DNA from: Hydrogenophaga sp. SL48 | GTDB lineage: Bacteria; Pseudomonadota; Gammaproteobacteria; Burkholderiales; Burkholderiaceae_C | NCBI RefSeq assembly: GCF_021729865.1 | Contig: NZ_CP063400.1 | Span: 1,922,001-1,986,000, forward strand | Direction of reading: 5' to 3' | Length of the DNA: 64,000 bases | Part shown: positions 59,883 through 64,000 of the stretch, piece after piece | Numbering within the stretch: the stretch's first letter is position 1 | Layout: every line of letters begins with the position of its first letter | The notes under the pieces: model-generated | Database searches by the model: none | Seen by the model: only the letters and a program-made list of their open reading frames with translations | What the model was told of the DNA's origin: nothing | Program-made: the position numbers and the translations under genes

Positions 59883-61015
59883 TCCTGTTTTTCCTTGGCT
59901 GACTTCAAAAAGCGGATAGGCTGCGCCGCGGCTCGCCGCTTGGCCACCTGGGTTCGGTCCATCACGTCGCCGGCGAGCTGTCCGCAGGCTGCATCGATGT
60001 CATCACCGCGCGTCTTGCGCACGGTCGTCACGATCCCCCCCGCGATGAGGATCTGCCCGAAGGCCTGGACCACTGGGCGGGGTGAACATTTCAGACCGGA
60101 ATCCGGAAACGGGTTGAAGGGTATCAGGTTGATTTTGCAGGGAACACCTTTGCCGCCATGGCCTTTGAGCAATGCCAGCAGCTGCTCGGCGTGTTCTGGC
60201 TGGTCGTTGACCCCGTCCAGCATGCAGTATTCGAAAGTGATGAAGTCACGCGGTGCCGCCGGCAGGTAACGAAGGCAAGCGTCGAGCAATTCAGACAATG
60301 GGTATTTTCGATTCAGCGGCACCAGCGAGTCGCGCAGCGCATCGTTGGGGGCATGCAACGAAACCGCCAGCGCAACCGGCACGTCGCCGGCCAGGCGGTC
60401 AATCATGGGCACGACACCCGAGGTCGAGACGGTCACCCGTCGGCGCGACAGGCCGTAGCCATGATCGTCCAGCATCACACGCAACGCCGGCACCAATGCG
60501 CTGTAGTTCTGCAGCGGTTCACCCATGCCCATCATCACCACGTTGGAGATGACCCGCTCGGTTGTCTTCAGGTGCTGACGCAGGAAAAATTCGGCGTGCC
60601 ACAACTGCGCGACGATCTCACCTGTGGTGAGGTTGCGCGAAAAACCCTGATGACCGGTGGAGCAGAAACGGCAACCCACGGCACATCCGGCCTGCGAGGA
60701 AATGCAGAGCGTGCCACGGTCATCTTCGGGAATGAACACGGTTTCCACCGCATTGCCGCCACCCACATCGAACAACCACTTGATCGTGCCGTCGGATGAG
60801 TCCTGACGGGAAAGCACCTGCAAGCCCGTGATGGTGCAGACCGAGGGCAGCTTTTCGCGAAGGCTCTTGGCGAGATCGCTCATCTCGTCAAAGCGCGAAG
60901 CGCCCTTCTGGTGAATCCAGCGAAACAACTGGACGGCGCGAAAGCGCTTTTCGCCCAGCTGCTCGCAAAAGGCGGTCAGGCCCTCAAGATCGAAGTCGAG
61001 GAGGTTGACCGTCAT
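59879..61015 (-). CDS. rlmN: Dual-specificity RNA methyltransferase RlmN
   Basis: A 378-residue radical SAM enzyme. The 4Fe-4S motif is [11 protein letters not shown]; the methyl-carrying Cys lies in [12 protein letters not shown] near 345. [14 protein letters not shown] and [10 protein letters not shown] are typical. It methylates C2 of A2503 in 23S rRNA and A37 in some tRNAs. It follows ndk by 21 bases. Confidence 0.96.
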   Translation of the reverse strand: MTVNLLDFDLEGLTAFCEQLGEKRFRAVQLFRWIHQKGASRFDEMSDLAKSLREKLPSVCTITGLQVLSRQDSSDGTIKWLFDVGGGNAVETVFIPEDDRGTLCISSQAGCAVGCRFCSTGHQGFSRNLTTGEIVAQLWHAEFFLRQHLKTTERVISNVVMMGMGEPLQNYSALVPALRVMLDDHGYGLSRRRVTVSTSGVVPMIDRLAGDVPVALAVSLHAPNDALRDSLVPLNRKYPLSELLDACLRYLPAAPRDFITFEYCMLDGVNDQPEHAEQLLALLKGHGGKGVPCKINLIPFNPFPDSGLKCSPRPVVQAFGQILIAGGIVTTVRKTRGDDIDAACGQLAGDVMDRTQVAKRRAAAQPIRFLKSAKEKQE

Positions 61016-61036
61016 GGCATGGTGGCCCCGCGCCGA

Positions 61037-61462
61037 TCAGCGCGAGTAAACGTTCATGCCGGGGAAGAAGAAGGCAATTTCCACGGCAGCGGTTTCGGGA
61101 GCGTCGGAGCCATGCACGGCGTTGGCGTCGATGCTGTCAGCGAAGTCGGCACGGATGGTCCCTGCTTCGGCCTTCTTGGGATCGGTGGCGCCCATCAGGT
61201 CGCGGTTCTTGAGGATGGCGCCTTCGCCTTCCAGTGCCTGGATCATCACAGGGCCGGAAATCATGAAATCCACGAGGTCCTTGAAGAAAGGACGGGCTTT
61301 GTGAACCGCGTAGAACTGCTCGGCTTCGCCGCGCGACAGGTGCGCCATGCGAGCGGCCACCACCTTCAGGCCAGCGGCTTCAAAACGGGCGTAGATCTGG
61401 CCGATGACGTTCTTGGCGACGGCGTCGGGCTTGATGATGGAGAGAGTGCGTTCGATGGCCAT
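61037..61462 (-). CDS. ndk: Nucleoside diphosphate kinase
   Basis: A 141-residue enzyme that balances nucleoside triphosphates. [18 protein letters not shown] is the N-terminus, and [12 protein letters not shown] holds the phosphorylated His. All family motifs are present at normal length. It heads the ndk-rlmN-pilW-rodZ-ispG-hisS chain. Confidence 0.97.
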   Translation of the reverse strand: MAIERTLSIIKPDAVAKNVIGQIYARFEAAGLKVVAARMAHLSRGEAEQFYAVHKARPFFKDLVDFMISGPVMIQALEGEGAILKNRDLMGATDPKKAEAGTIRADFADSIDANAVHGSDAPETAAVEIAFFFPGMNVYSR

Positions 61463-61573
61463 GGTGATCCTTGAATTTATGGAATAAAAACGATTCTTGC
61501 GCGGGTGGCAAAGCTCTTGATTCTACATTGCCCAGAGCGAAAACAATGATGCGCCTGAGTGGCAACCTAGCGG

Positions 61574-62878
61574 TCAGCGGCCTCCGGAACGGCCACCACC
61601 ACCGCTGCCACCCCGGCGGCGACCACCGCTGGGACCGCCACGGCCGGTGCCTTGTTCGCGCTGGCGCTGCAAAGCGTCCTGGCCGATGTAGCCAAGAGAG
61701 GTTTTCAAGGGGTCGGGCTGGCCACCGCCCGCGCCCTGCCCCTTGCCGCCCTTGCCTTTGCTCGCGGGTGTGTCGAACATGCTGCCGCGGCGCACGGCAG
61801 GCGCCTCCCCCCGGCTGCCCGCCGGATTGCCGTAGTTGCGTCCACCCTGTGGCCCCTGCTTCTTGCCACGCCCTGGCGTGGCCTTGCCGACCGGGCGCTC
61901 TGTGCGCTGGTAGACACCGGCCGCCGCCGTCAGGCGGTCAATGTCGCCCTGGTCGAGCTCCAGCCAGACACCGCGCTTGAGCCCGCGCGGCAACATCATG
62001 GCGCCATAGCGGATGCGGATCAAACGGCTCACGGCGTGGCCCACGGCTTCGAGCATGCGCCGCACTTCCCGGTTACGACCTTCGCCGATGGTCACGCGGT
62101 ACCAGCAGTTGGCGCCCTCACCCCCGCCGTCTTCGATGCTGTCGAAACGGGCCTCGCCATCGTCCAACCGCACGCCGTCGAGCAGGCGCTGCTTTTCGTC
62201 GTTGGACAGGGCACCCAGCACCCGCACCGCGTACTCGCGCTGCAGGCCAAATCGCGGGTGCATCAGCCGGTTGGCGAGCTCGCCCGAGTCGGTGAGCAGC
62301 AGCAGGCCTTCGGTGTTCAGGTCGAGTCGACCCACTGACTGCCACTTGCCTTGGTAAAGACGCGGCAGGCGGCGAAACACCGTGGGCCGGTTTTGCGGGT
62401 CATCGTGCGACACCACTTCGCCCGCGGGCTTGTGATAGGCCAGCACGCGAGGGGGCGGCGGAGCGATGCGCACGCGCACCGGCTTGCCGTTGACCTTGAT
62501 GTTGTCGCCGAACTGGATGCGCTGACCGATGTGGGCCGGCTCGCCGTTGACCGAGATGCGCCCCTCCAGAATCAGTTGCTCCATTTCCAGCCGGGAACCC
62601 ATGCCAGCCTGTGCCAGCACCTTGTGCAGTTTGGGCGACTCGGCCTCGGGTTGCAGCACCCGCTTGGTCGGCAAGGGCAGTTCCTGCTCTTGCTCGGCGT
62701 CAAATGCGCCGCTGACCACGTCGTCAAAACGCAAGGCCTGTGGTTGCCCCTCCCCTTTCACAGGCGACGGGCTCGCAGCCGTCTTGGGCGTTGAGTCCGT
62801 GGTGGGCTCAGCGGGCAAAGCGCCTGCGTCGCTGCTGGACGGTTCAATCGGGTTGTGAGGGGGTTGCGCCGGTGTCAT
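61574..62878 (-). CDS. rluB: Ribosomal large-subunit pseudouridine synthase RluB-like
   Basis: A 434-residue RsuA-family protein. An N-terminal low-complexity region (about 80 residues) precedes an S4 domain ([20 protein letters not shown]) and the catalytic domain with [14 protein letters not shown] (Asp nucleophile). The C-terminal 100 residues are very Gly/Arg/Lys-rich ([20 protein letters not shown]), an RNA-binding extension common in Burkholderiales. It makes pseudouridine 2605 of 23S rRNA. The start, ATG 62878, overlaps scpB by 35 bases. Confidence 0.9.
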   Translation of the reverse strand: MTPAQPPHNPIEPSSSDAGALPAEPTTDSTPKTAASPSPVKGEGQPQALRFDDVVSGAFDAEQEQELPLPTKRVLQPEAESPKLHKVLAQAGMGSRLEMEQLILEGRISVNGEPAHIGQRIQFGDNIKVNGKPVRVRIAPPPPRVLAYHKPAGEVVSHDDPQNRPTVFRRLPRLYQGKWQSVGRLDLNTEGLLLLTDSGELANRLMHPRFGLQREYAVRVLGALSNDEKQRLLDGVRLDDGEARFDSIEDGGGEGANCWYRVTIGEGRNREVRRMLEAVGHAVSRLIRIRYGAMMLPRGLKRGVWLELDQGDIDRLTAAAGVYQRTERPVGKATPGRGKKQGPQGGRNYGNPAGSRGEAPAVRRGSMFDTPASKGKGGKGQGAGGGQPDPLKTSLGYIGQDALQRQREQGTGRGGPSGGRRRGGSGGGGRSGGR

Positions 62879-63551
62879 GGTCGTCCTGTGGTTCGTCCCG
62901 GGTCGGGACGGGGATCGCCGGTTCGCCGGCGGTGTCGGGGGTGTCTTCACCCACGGTTAAAGACTCGCCAGCAGGTGGCTCAGCCATTCCGCTGGCGAGA
63001 GATTCAAAGTCGAGTCGATCCAGCGCCGATTCCTGCACCTCGCTGCCATCCAGTGGCGGCAGCTGATCCAGGGAAGAAAGGCCCAGATCGTCGAGAAACT
63101 GGCGCGTGGTCGCAAACAGAGCGGGCCGCCCCACCGTTTCGCGGTGCCCGATCACTTCCACCCAGCCGCGGTCTTCCAGTTGCTTGATGATCAGGGAATT
63201 GATCGTCACGCCACGGATGTCCTCCATGTCGCCACGGGTCACCGGTTGGCGATAGGCGATGATGGCCAGGGTTTCCATCGCGGCGCGCGTGTACTTGGGT
63301 GGCTTTTCAGGATGCAAACGGTCCAGGAATGGTCGCAGCTCGGGCCGGCTCTGAAAACGCCAGCCGGTGGCCACCTGCACCAGTTCGACGCCGCGCCCGG
63401 TCCATTCGGTCTGGAGATCAGTCAGCAGGGTCTTGATCGTGTCGGGAGCGACTTCCATGTCGAACAGCACCCCGAGCTCTCTCACGGAGAGCGGCTGGGG
63501 TGCGCAAATCAAGGCCGTTTCGAGGACGCGCCTGGCATCCGTGGTGTTCAT
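62844..63551 (-). CDS. scpB: Segregation and condensation protein ScpB
   Basis: A 235-residue kleisin-associated protein with two winged-helix domains: [20 protein letters not shown] at the N-terminus and [21 protein letters not shown] plus [18 protein letters not shown] in the second. It forms the condensin with Smc and ScpA. The acidic 60-residue tail is likely disordered. Association with rluB is common. Confidence 0.92.
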   Translation of the reverse strand: MNTTDARRVLETALICAPQPLSVRELGVLFDMEVAPDTIKTLLTDLQTEWTGRGVELVQVATGWRFQSRPELRPFLDRLHPEKPPKYTRAAMETLAIIAYRQPVTRGDMEDIRGVTINSLIIKQLEDRGWVEVIGHRETVGRPALFATTRQFLDDLGLSSLDQLPPLDGSEVQESALDRLDFESLASGMAEPPAGESLTVGEDTPDTAGEPAIPVPTRDEPQDDHDTGATPSQPD

Positions 63552-63742
63552 CGCTGGTGCCTAAAAAAACCGGTTGTCGGTCAAGGGGCAAGAAGTTGCG
63601 GACAAGGTCTGCAGGGCTCATCAGGCCCGCGGCGGACAACAGCAGCACGGGAGGGGTCGAGGAGGACCATCCGGGTGGGCTGTGGGAACGACCAGAAATC
63701 GCAACAGGGCCCGAGGGCGGGCCGCTGGACACCGGGATCAAG

Positions 63743-64000
63743 TCACCCCAGCTGAGCCGGATTGTAATGGAGCCCGGCCGCAGCGATGGCCTGGCCCATA
63801 TCAGCGGGCGGTTCGCAGGCGAAAGCCAGTGGTGCGCCCGACACCGGGTGAGCCAACCGCAGCCGCGCAGCGTGCAAGGCCTGGCGTTCCATGCCGAAGA
63901 GAGTTCGTCCGCCATACACCGCATCACCCACCAGCGGATGCCCGAGCCAGGTCAGGTGCACGCGAATCTGATGGGTTCGCCCGGTGTGCAGCTTGCAGGC
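63743..64000 (-). CDS. RluA-family pseudouridine synthase, C-terminal end (gene cut by window edge)
   Basis: Eighty-five residues up to the window edge. [20 protein letters not shown] and GDAVYGG are the end of the RluA/RluD catalytic domain, followed by a hydrophobic/aliphatic tail ([11 protein letters not shown]). The catalytic Asp lies outside. The likely product is RluD or a relative, modifying 23S rRNA. Confidence 0.85.
   Translation of the reverse strand, partial: ACKLHTGRTHQIRVHLTWLGHPLVGDAVYGGRTLFGMERQALHAARLRLAHPVSGAPLAFACEPPADMGQAIAAAGLHYNPAQLG

Noticed and set aside
61577..61850. Gly/Arg-rich repeat at the 3' end of the RluB-like gene
   Set aside because: Looks like tandem low-complexity coding sequence, a common extension of this enzyme in Burkholderiales, not a mobile repeat.

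Overview
This is a GC-rich chromosomal segment of a betaproteobacterium, most likely Burkholderiales family Comamonadaceae (Hydrogenophaga- or Acidovorax-like). The evidence is protein sequence style and gene order: ndk-rlmN-pilW-rodZ-ispG-hisS-yfgM-bamB-der-hfq-hflX-hflK-hflC-DUF2065-hisZ-purA, all on the minus strand from 61.5 kb down to 45.4 kb. This order is a conserved housekeeping block in that group. The species is inferred, not proven. No rRNA, tRNA, CRISPR array, integrase or intact insertion sequence was recognised.

Layout. 1-6 kb: the end of a CaiB/BaiF CoA-transferase, an Asp/Glu racemase divergent from an Lrp-type regulator, an AI-2E family permease, a toxin-antitoxin pair (ParD-like antitoxin plus zeta-type kinase) with a palindromic operator, a cold-shock/DUF1294 membrane protein, a bacteriohemerythrin and a frameshifted TraB/GumN gene. 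6.4-7.8 kb: a compact R-body (reb) locus of four small minus-strand genes, with a strong candidate sigma-54 promoter. 7.7-8.75 kb: about 1.1 kb with no convincing gene. 8.75-15 kb: YgiQ radical SAM protein, GAF protein, a flavin monooxygenase with a DUF2783 partner, and a LuxR-type regulator.

15.1-26.1 kb is a long plus-strand surface/envelope cluster. It holds a bactofilin, an ExeA-like ATPase and GspB-like protein, an orphan ABC ATPase, two tandem paralogous GT-C membrane glycosyltransferases, UDP-glucuronate decarboxylase (UDP-xylose synthase), a DPM1-like polyprenyl-phosphate glycosyltransferase, a GtrA-type flippase, a methyltransferase and a small membrane protein. Together they could form a UDP-xylose to polyprenyl-phosphate-sugar to periplasmic glycan pathway.

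26.1-31.7 kb is a fatty-acid beta-oxidation island: LCAD-type acyl-CoA dehydrogenase divergent from thiolase, a FadB-like fusion and a FabG-like reductase. It contains two copies of an intergenic repeat and one dispersed palindromic element inserted in frame in the FadB linker. 31.8-45.4 kb is mixed: GNAT acetyltransferase, split chromate transporter, Yip1 protein, a repeat-bearing lipoprotein divergent from a hybrid histidine kinase/response regulator pair, RlmB, a LolD-like ATPase divergent from TesA, MnmH, MetC and a purine phosphoribosyltransferase. 45.4-64 kb is the housekeeping block followed by an RluB-type pseudouridine synthase, ScpB and the end of an RluA-family pseudouridine synthase cut by the window edge.
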